Source: a virus. Taken from it: DNA of 21,980 nucleotides. Every line of letters begins with the position of its first letter. Positions within the stretch are counted from its first letter, which is position 1. Under the pieces are notes generated by a model that saw only the letters and a program-made list of their open reading frames with translations, searched no databases and was not told the origin of the DNA. The stretch lies in IMG/VR virus record IMGVR_UViG_3300047483_000007, positions 1-21,980 of that record; one strand, 5' to 3'. A program made the translations under genes and the position numbers. This document shows, one piece after another, positions 21,932 through 21,980 of the stretch.

Positions 21932-21980
21932 GCGCCCCAGGAGGAATTGAACCTCTACCTCAAGGTACGTAACCTTGCGT
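21932..21980 (-). tRNA. 3' part of a tRNA, anticodon ACG (tRNA-Arg?), truncated at window edge
   Basis: On the minus strand the anticodon arm is CAAGG-TTACGTA-CCTTG (anticodon ACG at 21970-21968). It is followed by a short variable region and a T-arm with loop TTCAATT closed by GAGG/CCTC pairs, then the 3' acceptor strand TGGGGCG. No CCA is encoded. Residue 37 is T rather than the usual purine, and the outer T-stem pair is A-C, so the tRNA may be slightly degenerate or decode something other than Arg. The 5' half lies outside the window. Confidence 0.65.

Overview
This window is the virion-structure and DNA-packaging half of a tailed bacteriophage genome. All supported genes lie on the minus strand, so transcription runs from the right edge to the left. 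The order read that way is: 3' part of a tRNA (anticodon ACG); large terminase; portal; an HslV/20S-proteasome-like N-terminal-threonine hydrolase; three small unknown proteins; a 1693-residue probable internal virion protein; two further unknown proteins of 366 and 502 residues; an acidic coiled-coil scaffold candidate; an N4-gp56-like major capsid protein; a small 91-residue protein; a Cys-rich putative zinc protein; five very small, mostly Lys-rich proteins; a 91-residue protein; a neck/adaptor-like protein; an Ala-rich tail fibre; a small beta protein; two paralogous glycine-rich adhesins; a 123-residue protein of a type I recall from aquatic phages; and the 5' part of a third tail protein with the same N-terminal anchor.

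Genes are packed extremely tightly. Most junctions are ATGA, GTGA or TAATG overlaps or gaps of under 20 bases. The only gaps of note are about 120 bases before the scaffold gene and 61 bases after the capsid gene. No stretch longer than 300 bases lacks a gene. I see no tape measure, tail tube, tail terminator or frameshifted tail chaperone, which suggests a short-tailed (podovirus-like) particle. No lysis, replication or integrase gene is visible here. The DNA is moderately AT-rich by eye, and several small families (the 123-residue protein and the K-rich proteins including a DUF6496-like one) resemble those I associate with uncultured freshwater or marine phages. An aquatic bacterial host, possibly a low-GC actinobacterium, is a reasonable but weakly supported inference.

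The most striking gene is the HslV/proteasome-like hydrolase at 17672-18250. It lies between portal and scaffold/capsid, where many phages carry the prohead maturation protease, and no conventional prohead protease is seen. It has Thr directly after the initiator Met, Asp at mature position 17, a Lys at mature position 34 and a GSGG loop. This suggests that a proteasome-type peptidase may have been recruited to capsid assembly or to attack on host proteins. The tail end of the window looks like a host-recognition module built from a common N-terminal anchor joined to different distal domains, including long polyglycine regions.
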